Shown: positions 18,465 through 27,836, counted from the first letter of the stretch. The stretch is DNA of 64,000 nt from Streptomyces lomondensis (GCF_014651035.1 NZ_BMWC01000001.1:558001-622000), one strand, 5' to 3'. Numbers and translations: made by a program. The notes: generated by a model from the sequence alone, not told the origin.

Positions 18465-20015
18465 ATGACCGGAGCAGTGTCCCCCGACCGACGCCGCTTT
18501 CTGACCGCCGGTGCCGCGGTGCTCGGCGCCGCGGCCTCCGCCCAGCTGTGGCTTCCGGCCGCCGCCCACGCGGCCGAGACGCCGCTGCCCGACGGGGTGT
18601 TCAGCCTTGGCGTCGCCTCCGGGGACCCGCTCCCGGACGGCGTCGTGCTGTGGACCCGGCTCGCCCCGGACCCGCTGAACGGCGGCGGGATGCCCGACCG
18701 CGTGGTGCCGGTGGAGTGGCAGGTCGCGGAGGACCAGCGGTTCAGAAAGCTCGTCCGCCGGGGCACCGCCCAGGCCCGGCCCGAGTACGGGCACAGCGTT
18801 CACGTGGACGTACGCGGGCTGCGCGCGGACCGTACGTACTGGTACCGCTTCCGCACCAGCGGCCAGCTCTCGCCCGTCGGCCGCACCCGCACCGCGCCCC
18901 ACCCCTACAGCTCCGGTGGCTCCCTGCGCATGGCGCTGGCCTCCTGCCAGAACTGGCAGCACGGCTATTTCACGCCGTACGCAGACATGCTCGACCAGGA
19001 CCCGGACGTCGTGGTGTTCGTCGGCGACTACATCTACGAGTCCACGCCCTCGGCGACGGCCCTGCGACGGCACGAGGGCACCGGCGAGCCGTTCAGCCTC
19101 GTCCAGTACCGCAACCGGTACGCCCAGTACCGCACCGACCCGGACCTGGCGGCGATGCACGCGAACGCGCCGTTCGTGGTGAGCTTCGACGACCACGAGG
19201 TGGACAACGACTTCGCCGGTGAGATCCCGCAGGACCCGGACAAGCAGCCGCACGACGCGTTCGTGGCCCGGCTGACCGCGGCCTACCAGGCGTTCTACGA
19301 GCACATGCCGGTGCGCGCCACCGCCGTCCCGAACGGCCCGCACATCCGGATGTACCGCCGCCTGGAGTTCGGCCGCCTGGCCCGCCTCAACGTCCTGGAC
19401 ACCCGGCAGTACCGCAGCGACCAGGCCACCAGCCAGGCCGGTGCCCAGGACCCGTCGCTGACCATGCTGGGCGCCCGGCAGAAGCAGTGGCTGCTGGGCG
19501 GACTCCAGGACTCCCCGGCCCGCTGGAACCTGATCGCCTCGCAGATCATGATGGCCGAGACGGACCTCAAGGTCGGCGAGGGCAAGCTCTGGTTCTACGA
19601 CGCCTGGGACGGCTACCAGGCCGAACGCAACCGGTTCCTCCAGGAGTTCAAGCAGGTCCGCAACCCGGTCGTGCTCTCCGGCGACCGGCACCTGACGATG
19701 ATCAGCGACCTCAAGGAGGACTACGCCGACCCGGACTCCGCGGTCGTCGGCGCCGAGTTCGTCGGCACCTCCATCTCCAGCAACGGCGACCAGGACCAGG
19801 CGGCCTTCCGCAAGGAGTGGGACCCGCGGCGGCCGGACAACCCGCACTGGAAGCTGCTCGACGCGCACCGCGGCTACCACCTCTTCGACATCCGCCGGGC
19901 CGGCATCGACGCGCAGGTGAGGGTGGTCGACACCGTGCGGCAGCCGAGCGCGACGCCGAGCACGCTGGCCAAGCTGCGGGTCGAGGCCGGCCGGCCTGGA
20001 GTCGAGGTGGTCTGA
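18465..20015 (+). CDS. phoD: Alkaline phosphatase D family protein (PhoD-type), Tat-exported
   Basis: A 516-residue secreted phosphodiesterase/phosphatase. The N-terminus has a twin-arginine signal (DRRRFLTAG, then an Ala-rich core ending AHA-AE). The PhoD metal-binding motifs are present: FVGDYIYES (about 185-193), FDDHEVDND (about 242-250) and SGDRHL (about 405-410). Known PhoD enzymes act on phosphodiesters, including teichoic acids, using Ca/Fe. Its position next to a teichoic-acid-like locus is suggestive but not proof of a link. GGAG and AAGGGAG lie before the ATG. I saw no convincing PHO box upstream. Confidence 0.9.
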   Translation: MTGAVSPDRRRFLTAGAAVLGAAASAQLWLPAAAHAAETPLPDGVFSLGVASGDPLPDGVVLWTRLAPDPLNGGGMPDRVVPVEWQVAEDQRFRKLVRRGTAQARPEYGHSVHVDVRGLRADRTYWYRFRTSGQLSPVGRTRTAPHPYSSGGSLRMALASCQNWQHGYFTPYADMLDQDPDVVVFVGDYIYESTPSATALRRHEGTGEPFSLVQYRNRYAQYRTDPDLAAMHANAPFVVSFDDHEVDNDFAGEIPQDPDKQPHDAFVARLTAAYQAFYEHMPVRATAVPNGPHIRMYRRLEFGRLARLNVLDTRQYRSDQATSQAGAQDPSLTMLGARQKQWLLGGLQDSPARWNLIASQIMMAETDLKVGEGKLWFYDAWDGYQAERNRFLQEFKQVRNPVVLSGDRHLTMISDLKEDYADPDSAVVGAEFVGTSISSNGDQDQAAFRKEWDPRRPDNPHWKLLDAHRGYHLFDIRRAGIDAQVRVVDTVRQPSATPSTLAKLRVEAGRPGVEVV

Positions 20016-20040
20016 CCCGGTCCCTGACCGACGCGCGCGT

Positions 20041-20073
20041 GAGCCCGGTACTCCTCGGAGTGCCGGGCTCTTC
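20041..20073 (+). terminator. Terminator after phoD
   Basis: A 12-bp stem with one G-U pair (20041-20052 with 20059-20070), a 6-base loop and trailing TTC lie 25 bases after the phoD stop. Confidence 0.75.
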
Positions 20074-20505
20074 GTCGTACGGGACGGGCGGGCCGTGTGA
20101 GAAGTCCGCCCCCGGGCCTGCCGCGTATTGCTCGGGCCGAGACCGAAATGCTGCGGAATCTTGACCAGGAATTCCGCGGCAATGAACGGCCGGGCGAGCG
20201 GCGGAGCCGGTACGCGGGGCCCCGCCAAAGCGCGTACCGTGCACCGGACATCGTCACAACGTCCAAGGAACTCGTGAAGGTCCTCGGTCACCGCCGTCCC
20301 GAGCTGCTCCGATGTCGCTGAGCTTCTGTGGAGTTACTCACAGCGCATTTCTCCGGGGCCCGCGCAGCCGTCTCGCCAATCACCAGGAGCGGGAGGTGAA
20401 TGGCAGGTTGCGCGCACATATGCGGCAGAGGTCGCTCACCTTGCACTGCGGTAACCACAAGTGGGACCATTTCCGAGTTCCCTGTCGCCCCAAGGTAGGT
20501 CACCT
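20074..20505 (+). other. Intergenic region before glycopolymer locus
   Basis: About 430 bases with no convincing gene. It is less GC-rich than its surroundings in places. It contains an interrupted inverted repeat (gcggaat ... attccgc, about 20152-20177) and probably the promoter region for the downstream cytidylyltransferase gene. I cannot assign a promoter with confidence. Confidence 0.4.
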
Positions 20506-22002
20506 GTGTCCCAGCACATAGCCAAGCCCCGTACCACCGCAGTGATCCTGGCCGGTGGCACCGGTCAGCGGGTGGGTCTGTCGATCCCCAAGCAGCTGCT
20601 GAAGATCGCCGGCAAGGCAGTCATCGAGCACACGCTGACCACCTTCGAGAACGCCGAGTCCATCGACGACATCATCGTGCTGATGGCGCCGGGCTATGTG
20701 CCCGATATCGAGAAGATTGTCGCGAAGGCCGGATTCAAGAAGGTCTCGAGGATCATCGAGGGCGGCTCCACGCGGAACGAGACCACCGAGCGCGCCATCT
20801 CGGCCCTGGGCGAGGGCCTGGCCGAGGGCGAGGACGTCAACGTCCTCTTCCACGACGCCGTGCGCCCCCTGCTGTCGCAGCGCGTCATCGACGACTGCGT
20901 CACGGCGCTGGAGCGCTACCAGGCGGTCGACGTGGCCATCCCGTCCGCGGACACCATCATCGTCACGCGCACGCACGGCGAGGACGGCGAGTTCATCACC
21001 GAGATCCCGGACCGCTCCCGGCTGCGCCGCGGCCAGACCCCGCAGGCCTTCAAGCTGTCCACGATCAAGCGGGCCTACGAGGTCGCCGCCGGCGACCCCA
21101 ACTTCCAGGCCACCGACGACTGCTCCGTGGTGCTCAAGTACCTGCCGGACGTGCCGATCCACGTCGTCGCGGGTGACGAGTACAACATGAAGGTCACCCA
21201 GCCCGTCGACGTCTTCATCGCCGACAAGCTCTTCCAGCTCGCCTCCACGGCCGCGCCCGAGCAGGTCTCCGAGGAGGCCTACCGCGAGCTGCTGACCGGC
21301 AGGACGGTCGTCGTCTTCGGCGGCTCCTACGGCATCGGCAAGGACATCGCCGAACTCGCCGAGTCCTACGGCGCCTCGGTCTACGCGCTGGGCCGCTCCA
21401 CCACCGGCACCCACGTGGAGAACCCGGAGGAGGTCGACGACGCGCTGTCCAAGGCGTACGCCGAGACCGGCCGCATCGACTACGTGGTGAACACCGCCGG
21501 CGTGCTGCGCATCGGCAAGCTCGCGGAGACCGACAACGCCACCATCGAGGAGGCGCTGAAGGTCAACTACCTGGCCCCGGTGCAGATCGCCCGTTCGTCG
21601 TACAAGTACCTGTCCGAGACCAAGGGCCAGTTGCTGCTGTACACCTCCAGCAGCTACACCCGCGGTCGCGCCGAGTACAGCCTGTACTCCTCGACCAAGG
21701 CCGCCATGGTGAACCTCACCCAGGCGCTGTCCGACGAGTGGGCCGGCGACGGCGTGCGCGTCAACTGCATCAACCCCGAGCGCACCGCCACCCCGATGCG
21801 CACGAAGGCTTTCGGCCAGGAGCCCGCGGGTTCCCTGCTGTCCTCCGAGGCCGTGGCCCGCACCTCGCTGGACGTGCTGCTGTCCGAGCTGACCGGCCAC
21901 GTCATCGACGTCCGTCAGCAGGACCCGACGGCCGGTGCGGCCCGCGCGTCCGGCTTCGAGCAGGCGCTGGCCTCGGTGCTGGACCGGCAGGACGGCGTGT
22001 AA
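20506..22002 (+). CDS. Bifunctional cytidylyltransferase/SDR oxidoreductase (CDP-ribitol synthesis type)
   Basis: A 498-residue two-domain enzyme. The N-terminal IspD/TarI-like cytidylyltransferase (about 8-235) shows the nucleotide loop LAGGTGQRVG and LFHDAVRPL. The C-terminal short-chain reductase (about 260-490) shows a GGSYGIGKDIAE Rossmann loop and catalytic Ser-Tyr-x3-Lys in YTSSSY...YSLYSSTK. This order matches H. influenzae Bcs1, which reduces ribulose 5-phosphate and activates it to CDP-ribitol; TarI and TarJ do this as separate proteins. GTG 20506 is chosen because AAGG (20492-20495) precedes it by ten bases. Context with two TagF-like polymerases supports a wall-teichoic-acid role. 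The exact polyol is inferred, not proven. Confidence 0.85.
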   Translation: MSQHIAKPRTTAVILAGGTGQRVGLSIPKQLLKIAGKAVIEHTLTTFENAESIDDIIVLMAPGYVPDIEKIVAKAGFKKVSRIIEGGSTRNETTERAISALGEGLAEGEDVNVLFHDAVRPLLSQRVIDDCVTALERYQAVDVAIPSADTIIVTRTHGEDGEFITEIPDRSRLRRGQTPQAFKLSTIKRAYEVAAGDPNFQATDDCSVVLKYLPDVPIHVVAGDEYNMKVTQPVDVFIADKLFQLASTAAPEQVSEEAYRELLTGRTVVVFGGSYGIGKDIAELAESYGASVYALGRSTTGTHVENPEEVDDALSKAYAETGRIDYVVNTAGVLRIGKLAETDNATIEEALKVNYLAPVQIARSSYKYLSETKGQLLLYTSSSYTRGRAEYSLYSSTKAAMVNLTQALSDEWAGDGVRVNCINPERTATPMRTKAFGQEPAGSLLSSEAVARTSLDVLLSELTGHVIDVRQQDPTAGAARASGFEQALASVLDRQDGV

Positions 22003-22028
22003 TAATTGACGCCAAATAGACTTCAGTA

Positions 22029-22092
22029 ATTCAGGCCTCTGCGCCCTCCTGTTAACGGGTTCGTTCACAGGAGTGTTCGCAGGGGCCTGAAT
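22029..22092 (+). terminator. Long three-tier hairpin after cytidylyltransferase gene
   Basis: A 15-bp stem with one G-U pair (22029-22043 with 22078-22092) encloses a 7-bp stem (22046-22052 with 22067-22073). A 4-bp stem-loop (22054-22065) caps it. It lies 26 bases after the stop. It may be a terminator or a structured RNA element. Confidence 0.6.
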
Positions 22093-22173
22093 CCATCCCG
22101 TCCCGCGAATATTCACAGACCAGCCGCATTTCCGAACAAGACCGGCACACCCCTCCCAAGAGCAGGTTTCTCC

Positions 22174-24282
22174 GTGATATCCACCGCTATTCGCGTCGCC
22201 CGGGTGGGCAGCGCGGCCGAGCTGGCCGCGGCGGTCCTCATGGTGGCGGGCTTCCCCGCCCTCATGCTGGCCGCGCTCGTCCCGAGCGTCCCCGCCTTCG
22301 CGGCAGCGGCCGCCGTGACGTACCTGGCGGACCACTATCTGCACCGCAAGGGCAGCTATCTGATCAACCGCCTCGGCAAGGTCCGGGCCGGCCTGTCGAT
22401 CCGCTTCCTGATCCGGCAGCTGCTGCTGATCCTGCTGCTGGCCCGGCTGTCCTACGCGGACAACCTGATCTACTACGGGGCGATCGCCTGCTTCATCGCC
22501 TTCTACGGTCTGCAGGCCCCGCACGGCGCGCTGGTCACGCTGATCCGCAACCGCCGCCGGATGCCGGTCGCCACGCGCAACATCGACCTCAAGTCCCGCA
22601 TCCGCATCCCGGACGCCCCGCCGCGCGGGCTGCTGCACCGCTCGGCCGAGAAGATGCTGCACCTCGACCTCGCGGCGGTCGCCGGCATCCTGGTCGCCGC
22701 GCACATGAAGTCGGCCCTCGTCGGCTTCGTCGGCATCGGCATCACGGTGGCGCTCAGCAGCCTGTACGTCCTGGCCCTCGTGCCGTACGTACGCGGCCGG
22801 AAGATCCCGCCGAAGGCGGAGAAGGTCCTGGCCGCCGTCGACGACTGGCTGGGCGAGTACCAGCCGGAGACGGTCCTGTACTTCTCCGGTTCGAAGGACT
22901 CCGCCTACCAGGTCAACATGTGGCTGGACACCATGGAGAACCTGGACTCCAAGCCGCTGATCATCCTGCGTGAGCGGGCCATCCTGAACAACCTGGCGCC
23001 GACCACGGTCCCCGTCATCTGCGTGCCCGGAGGGGTGCACCTGATGAACCTGGACCTGTCCACGGTGCGGGTCGCGCTCTACGCGGCGAACGTCGGCAAG
23101 AACATCCACATGCTGCGCGTGCCCACCATGAAGCACGTCTTCATCGGCCACGGCGACAGCGACAAGCTCGCCAGCGTCAACCCGTTCAGCAAGGTCTACG
23201 ACGAGGTGTGGACCGCCGGCCGCGCGGGCCGCGACCGCTACGCCATCGCCGACGTCGGGGTCCGCGACGACGACATTGTCGAGGTCGGCCGCCCGCAGCT
23301 CGCCCCGATCCAGACCTGGCAGGGTGTCCCGGACGGTCGTATCCCGACCGTGCTGTACGCCCCCACCTGGGAGGGCTGGGACGGCAACCCGGGCAACACG
23401 TCGATCGTGCTGGCCGGCGAGAACATCGTGAAGAAGCTGGTCGCGGCCGACCCGCCGGTCCGTGTGCTGTACAAGCCGCACCCCTTCACCGGCACGGTCA
23501 GCAAGGAGGCCGGCGCCGCCCACCAGCGCATCACGGCCCTGGTCCGGAAGGCCGCCGCCGAGCGGGCCGCCGACGCGCGCTTCACGGCCGACACCGCCGC
23601 CCAGGCGCAGGCCAAGACGGAGCTGGCCCGGATCGAGGCCCGCATCGCCCAGCTGGTCGGCACCGGCGGCGACAAGGGCCGCGACGAGGCCGAGGCCACC
23701 CGGGACGGGCTGGTCGACGTCGCCCGGCACGAGGAGGTCGCCCGGCTGCGCGCCGAGTGGAACGACGCCTACTGGCGTGCCTTCCCCACCTGGGAGCACC
23801 GCGTCATCACCGGCGCCGAGCCGCGGCTGTACGACTGCTTCAACGTCTCCGACGCGATGGTCTCGGACATCTCCAGCGTGGTCTCCGACTTCATCGCGAG
23901 CGGCAAGCCGTACGCGGTCACGGACTCCGCGGAGGTGGGCGCCGAGGAGTTCAAGCGGAACAACACGGCGGTGCGTGCCGCGGTGATCCTGTCCAACAGC
24001 GCGAAGGAGCTGGGCGAGCTGCTGAGCGCCGTGCGCGACCCGGCCGCCGACCCGCTGGCCGAGGACCGCAAGGAGCTCAAGCAGTACCTGCTGGGTCCGG
24101 ACGAGCCGGCCTCCATCGACCAGTTCAACACCGCCGTCGCGAACCTCGCCCTCAAGGCCGAGACGCGCAACGTCGGCCAGGAGTCCCGGGTCGCGGCCGC
24201 CACCGCCGAGGCCGAGCTGGCCAACGCCGTGCCCGGGCAGCGGTCCGCGGCCGGTGAGACGGACGGAGTCGGCGCGGGCTGA
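22174..24282 (+). CDS. CDP-glycerol/ribitol glycerophosphotransferase family protein with membrane domain
   Basis: A 702-residue protein. Residues 1-215 are hydrophobic with several membrane segments. Residues about 225-690 form a TagF/TarL-type transferase that polymerises polyol phosphate from CDP-polyol. Family marks are GHGDSDK (about 328), YAPTWEGWDGNPGNTS (about 394), YKPHP (433) and SDISSVVSDF (564). Between YKPHP and the SD motif is an Ala/Glu/Arg-rich helical insertion (about 450-525), likely coiled coil. Canonical TagF is only peripheral, so the fused membrane domain is notable. The GTG at 22174 starts the open frame. A 20-bp terminator follows. The minus-strand paralogue at 25800-27836 has the same architecture. 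Confidence 0.88.
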   Translation: MISTAIRVARVGSAAELAAAVLMVAGFPALMLAALVPSVPAFAAAAAVTYLADHYLHRKGSYLINRLGKVRAGLSIRFLIRQLLLILLLARLSYADNLIYYGAIACFIAFYGLQAPHGALVTLIRNRRRMPVATRNIDLKSRIRIPDAPPRGLLHRSAEKMLHLDLAAVAGILVAAHMKSALVGFVGIGITVALSSLYVLALVPYVRGRKIPPKAEKVLAAVDDWLGEYQPETVLYFSGSKDSAYQVNMWLDTMENLDSKPLIILRERAILNNLAPTTVPVICVPGGVHLMNLDLSTVRVALYAANVGKNIHMLRVPTMKHVFIGHGDSDKLASVNPFSKVYDEVWTAGRAGRDRYAIADVGVRDDDIVEVGRPQLAPIQTWQGVPDGRIPTVLYAPTWEGWDGNPGNTSIVLAGENIVKKLVAADPPVRVLYKPHPFTGTVSKEAGAAHQRITALVRKAAAERAADARFTADTAAQAQAKTELARIEARIAQLVGTGGDKGRDEAEATRDGLVDVARHEEVARLRAEWNDAYWRAFPTWEHRVITGAEPRLYDCFNVSDAMVSDISSVVSDFIASGKPYAVTDSAEVGAEEFKRNNTAVRAAVILSNSAKELGELLSAVRDPAADPLAEDRKELKQYLLGPDEPASIDQFNTAVANLALKAETRNVGQESRVAAATAEAELANAVPGQRSAAGETDGVGAG

Positions 24283-24300
24283 ACCGCCGCCGACCTGCTG

Positions 24301-24347
24301 AAGGGTTCGGCCCCCGAGGAGTCTTCCTCGGGGGCCGAACCCTTTCG
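24301..24347 (+). terminator. Strong terminator after glycerophosphotransferase gene
   Basis: A perfect 20-bp stem (24301-24320 with 24325-24344) with loop gtct and a trailing T-run (TTTC overlaps its end). It is the longest perfect hairpin in the window. Confidence 0.9.
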
Positions 24348-24402
24348 CCTTCCCGTTTCCTGTCGGTTCACCATGTGAAGTGGCTCACTAAAACCTGCGT
24401 TT

Positions 24403-24420
24403 GAGGCAACCGCTTGCCTC
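24403..24420 (+). promoter_or_regulatory. Inverted repeat upstream of GT2 gene
   Basis: A perfect 7-bp inverted repeat gaggcaa-ccgc-ttgcctc overlaps a possible -35 TTGCCT (24414-24419). A weak -10 TAGCGA follows 19 bases later. It lies 68 bases before the start, so it could be an operator or a leader hairpin. Confidence 0.4.
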
Positions 24421-24487
24421 GATCACACGTCTACCAAGTAGCGAAAGAGGCGATACGGGGGGAATATCCCATTGACTAGGGGGAAAC

Positions 24488-25696
24488 GTGACCGTTGCGC
24501 AGCCTGATGTGAGCGTGATCATCGGGGCGTACGAGGCGATGCCGTACCTGATCGAGTGCCTGGCGTCCGTGGAGGCGCAGACCCTCGATCCGGCGCGCAT
24601 CGAGGTCATCGCGGTGGACGACGGCTCGACGGACGGGACAGGGGAGTACCTGGAGGAGTTCGCCGAGCGCGCCCCCATGCACGTCCTGGTGGTCCGGCAG
24701 GAGAACTCCGGCGGCCCGAGCGGCCCGCGCAACGTCGGCCTGGACAAGGCGAGCGGGCGTTACGTCTTCTTCCTCGACGCCGACGACCGGCTGGGCCCCG
24801 AGGCCCTGGAGCGGATGGTCGCCATGGCCGACCGCGCGGGCACGGACGTCGTCCTCGGCAAGGTCGAGGGCGTCAACCGCTCCGCCCCGAAGTCCATGTG
24901 GGGCAGGACGGTGGAGCGGACGGACGTCTACTCCTCGAACATCAAGTTCACGCTCAGCGCGCAGAAGCTGTTCCGCCGCGAGCTGCTGGAGCGGCACGGC
25001 ATGCGGTTCGACGAGTCGCTGTTCACCGGCGAGGACGCGCTGTTCACGATGGAGGCGTACCTGCGGGCGGACGGCGTCTCCGTGGTCGCCGACCACACCT
25101 GCTACTACCTGGTGGGCCGGGACGACGGCAAGCACGTGACCAAGAGCGGCAGTTACACCCTGCGCTTCGACTCCGCGCGTGCCCTGATGAACCTCATCGC
25201 CGAGCACGTCCCCGCGGGCGGCCGGCGCGACCAGCTGATGGTCCGGCCCTTCCTCGTCACGCTGCTGCCGCAGTTCGGACCCAAGTACCTCACGGACAGC
25301 GAGGAGATCCGCCGGCACAAGTTCGAGCTGGCCAAGCCGCTGATGGACGCCTACTGGACGGAGGGCGTCGCCCAGCGCCTCAAGGTCCACGAGCGGCTGC
25401 GCCTGCACCTGGTCGCCGAGCAGCGTCCCGAACTGCTGCTGGAGGTCGTGAAGTTCGTCAAGGCCAAGAAGCAGGCGGCGGCCCTCCTGGAGAAGAAGGG
25501 CCGCCGGGTCTACCTGGTCTACCCGCACTTCCGCGACCGGGCCGCGGGCATACCCGACTCGGTCTACCTCGCCGAGCCCCGCGAGGCCCGCGTCTTCCCG
25601 GGCTACCGGGAGGGCGGCGTCGACACGTTCATGCGGCGAGCGGTGCGCAAGGCGCGGCGTGTGCTGACGTCCCGGGAGATGCGGCCGGCGGCGTGA
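24488..25696 (+). CDS. Family 2 glycosyltransferase
   Basis: A 402-residue GT-A glycosyltransferase. The N-terminal domain shows VSVIIGAYEAMPYL, the first acidic motif VDDGSTDGTG (about 38-47) and the metal-binding DADDR (about 97-101), followed by the later FTGEDALFTMEAY motif. A helical C-terminal domain without membrane segments follows. Placed between two teichoic-acid polymerase homologues, it probably adds a sugar to the polyol-phosphate chain, comparable to TarS/TarQ of S. aureus. That role is inferred from context. The GTG start follows GGGGGAAA. It is convergent with the next gene, with a shared terminator. Confidence 0.88.
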   Translation: MTVAQPDVSVIIGAYEAMPYLIECLASVEAQTLDPARIEVIAVDDGSTDGTGEYLEEFAERAPMHVLVVRQENSGGPSGPRNVGLDKASGRYVFFLDADDRLGPEALERMVAMADRAGTDVVLGKVEGVNRSAPKSMWGRTVERTDVYSSNIKFTLSAQKLFRRELLERHGMRFDESLFTGEDALFTMEAYLRADGVSVVADHTCYYLVGRDDGKHVTKSGSYTLRFDSARALMNLIAEHVPAGGRRDQLMVRPFLVTLLPQFGPKYLTDSEEIRRHKFELAKPLMDAYWTEGVAQRLKVHERLRLHLVAEQRPELLLEVVKFVKAKKQAAALLEKKGRRVYLVYPHFRDRAAGIPDSVYLAEPREARVFPGYREGGVDTFMRRAVRKARRVLTSREMRPAA

Positions 25697-25733
25697 ACAA
25701 CGCGGGCGGGCGCTGACACGACGCCCACAGCGG

Positions 25734-25770
25734 CGCGGGGCCACGGGATGTCACTCCCCGTGGCCCCGCG
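25734..25770. terminator. Bidirectional terminator
   Basis: A perfect 14-bp stem (25734-25747 with 25757-25770) and 9-base loop lie between convergent genes ending at 25696 and 25800. Confidence 0.8.
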
Positions 25771-25799
25771 GTCGTCCCGCTGTCCCGCCGTCCTGTCCG

Positions 25800-27836
25800 T
25801 CAGCGCGGTGCGGTCGGGACGGCCGTCCCGGTGCGCTGGCCGGGCAGTTCCGCGGCCAGGCGCTCCGCCACCCGCACCCGGTGGTCCCGGGCTTCCGTGC
25901 ACAGCGCCCGCACGGCCTCGTCGAAGCGCTCCTGCGACGACGGCTCGGCCGGCCCCAGCAGACGCAGCTTCAGCGCGGCCCGCGCCTCGGCCAGCCCGTC
26001 CTTCTCCGGGTGGCGGACCGTCTCCAGCAGGTCCGGCACCCCGGCCGCGTCCGGCGTCAGCACCGTTGCCGCCGCGACCGTCGGGAACGCCGTACGGAAG
26101 GCGTCCTCGGGCAGCCCGCTGGTGTTGGCCACCGCGTACGGCTTCCCGCTCGCCAGGAAGTCGCTGATCACGCTCGACACATCACTGATCAGCAGGTCGG
26201 ACACGTTGAAGCAGGGGTACAGCGCGGGCCGGGCGTCCGTGATGACCTGGTGCTCACCCTCCGGCAGCGCGGCCCAGTACGCCTCCTCCCAGGCCGCCGT
26301 CGCACGCGCCACCGCCTCCGCGCGGCCCGGCTCCGGCGCCGACTGCACCAGCATCCGCTCGACGGTGTCGGCCCCGGTCCGGAAGACGGACGTGGTGAGC
26401 CGGTCCAGCTCGGCGGTCCGGTCGGTCAGTTCCGCACCGGCGGGCGGACGCGCCCCCGCCCGTTCCCGGTTGGCCGCCCGGATCAGCTCGCGGATGCGCA
26501 GATCGGCGGCGCCCGCGCGCGGGTCCACCGAGCCCGTCAGCGGGTGCGGCTTGTACAGCAGCCGCACGCCCGGGTCCGCGAGCAGCGCCCGCACGAGGTT
26601 CTCACCGGCCTCGACGATCGACGTGTTGCCGGGGTTGCCGTCCCAGCCCTCCCAGGTGGGCGCGTACAGGACGGTCGTCCAGGCCCCCGCCGGCGGACCC
26701 GCGTAGGGCGTCACCCCGTCCAGCTGCGGGCGGCCCGTCTCCACCACGTCCTTGTCCTCGACGCCGACCTCGGCCAGCGCGTACCGCTCGCGCGCCGCCG
26801 GACCGGCCACCCACACCTCGTCGTACGCCTTCGCGTACGGGTTGCACGAGGACAGCTTGTCGCTCTCGCCGTGGTTGACGAAGGCGTGCTTGATCGTGGG
26901 GATGCGCAGCACCTGGGAGGTCTTGCCGGAGTTCGACGGGTGGATGAGGACCTGGAGCGTGGAGTGCTCCAGACGCATCAGCGTGGACACCTTCGGCAGG
27001 CACACGATCGGGATGTCCGTCGCCGCGATCTTCTGCACCATGAACCGCTCGCGCAGCACGATGACCGGCCTGCCGTCCAGCTTCGCGAGCGGCTCCAGCC
27101 ACATGTTCGCCTGGTAGGCCGAGGAGGCGCCGCCCGAGAAGTACAGCCCGACGGTCGGCCGGTACGCGGCCAGCCACCCGTCGAACCACTCGAGCACCTC
27201 CTGCTCGCCGGCCGGGCGGCGTCCCGGCAGCAGCCGGAGCGACAGCGCGCCGAGGCCGGTGAGCGCGAGGGTGAGGGAGAGCGCGATGCCCGCGGCCGCG
27301 TACACCGGCCGGTCGCCCGGCGCGGCGGCCAGCAGTCCGGCCGTCGCCGGCAGGCCGAACACCAGCAGCCGGTGCCCGGGGCGGCGCAGCAGCACGGACG
27401 GGGCCGGGGAGAGCCGCAGCGCCGAGGCGTCGATGTTCCGGGTCACCACCGGCAGGGTGCGGGTGCGGCGCACCAGGACGGAGACCGCCTGGATCGCGCA
27501 GTGCAGCACGTAGAAGGCGAGCAGCCCGGCGACCAGCGGGGCGTACACCGTCTCCCGGTCCTGCTCGCCGAGCCGCAGCAGGGCCACGACGAGCAACAGG
27601 TCCCGCAGGACGTGGCGCACGGTGATGTCCGCGTGCGACTTGGCGAACAGGGAGAGCACCCCGCGCTGCCACCGGAACAGGGCACCCTCGGTGGCCAGGG
27701 AGACGGCGGTCGCGGCGAGCAGCAGCGGTACGTGGGGCAGCAGCGCCGCGACCGCCTGCGCGGCGAACGCGACGGCCAGGACGATTGCGACCAGCCCCTT
27801 CAACAGGGCCGGTGGGCGGGGGAGGGGTACGGGCAC
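25800..27836 (-). CDS. CDP-glycerol/ribitol glycerophosphotransferase family protein, second copy
   Basis: A 678-residue paralogue of the protein encoded at 22174-24282. Residues 1-215 carry membrane segments. The transferase part has NHGESDK, YAPTWEGWDGNPGNTS, YKPHP and SDVSSVISDF. An acidic/Arg-rich helical insertion again separates the last two. The GTG start at 27836 has GGAG a few bases upstream. It is transcribed away from the proB minisatellite and toward the GT2 gene. In staphylococci and bacilli TarK/TarL-like pairs split priming and polymerisation. A similar split here is plausible but unproven. Confidence 0.87.
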   Translation of the reverse strand: MPVPLPRPPALLKGLVAIVLAVAFAAQAVAALLPHVPLLLAATAVSLATEGALFRWQRGVLSLFAKSHADITVRHVLRDLLLVVALLRLGEQDRETVYAPLVAGLLAFYVLHCAIQAVSVLVRRTRTLPVVTRNIDASALRLSPAPSVLLRRPGHRLLVFGLPATAGLLAAAPGDRPVYAAAGIALSLTLALTGLGALSLRLLPGRRPAGEQEVLEWFDGWLAAYRPTVGLYFSGGASSAYQANMWLEPLAKLDGRPVIVLRERFMVQKIAATDIPIVCLPKVSTLMRLEHSTLQVLIHPSNSGKTSQVLRIPTIKHAFVNHGESDKLSSCNPYAKAYDEVWVAGPAARERYALAEVGVEDKDVVETGRPQLDGVTPYAGPPAGAWTTVLYAPTWEGWDGNPGNTSIVEAGENLVRALLADPGVRLLYKPHPLTGSVDPRAGAADLRIRELIRAANRERAGARPPAGAELTDRTAELDRLTTSVFRTGADTVERMLVQSAPEPGRAEAVARATAAWEEAYWAALPEGEHQVITDARPALYPCFNVSDLLISDVSSVISDFLASGKPYAVANTSGLPEDAFRTAFPTVAAATVLTPDAAGVPDLLETVRHPEKDGLAEARAALKLRLLGPAEPSSQERFDEAVRALCTEARDHRVRVAERLAAELPGQRTGTAVPTAPR

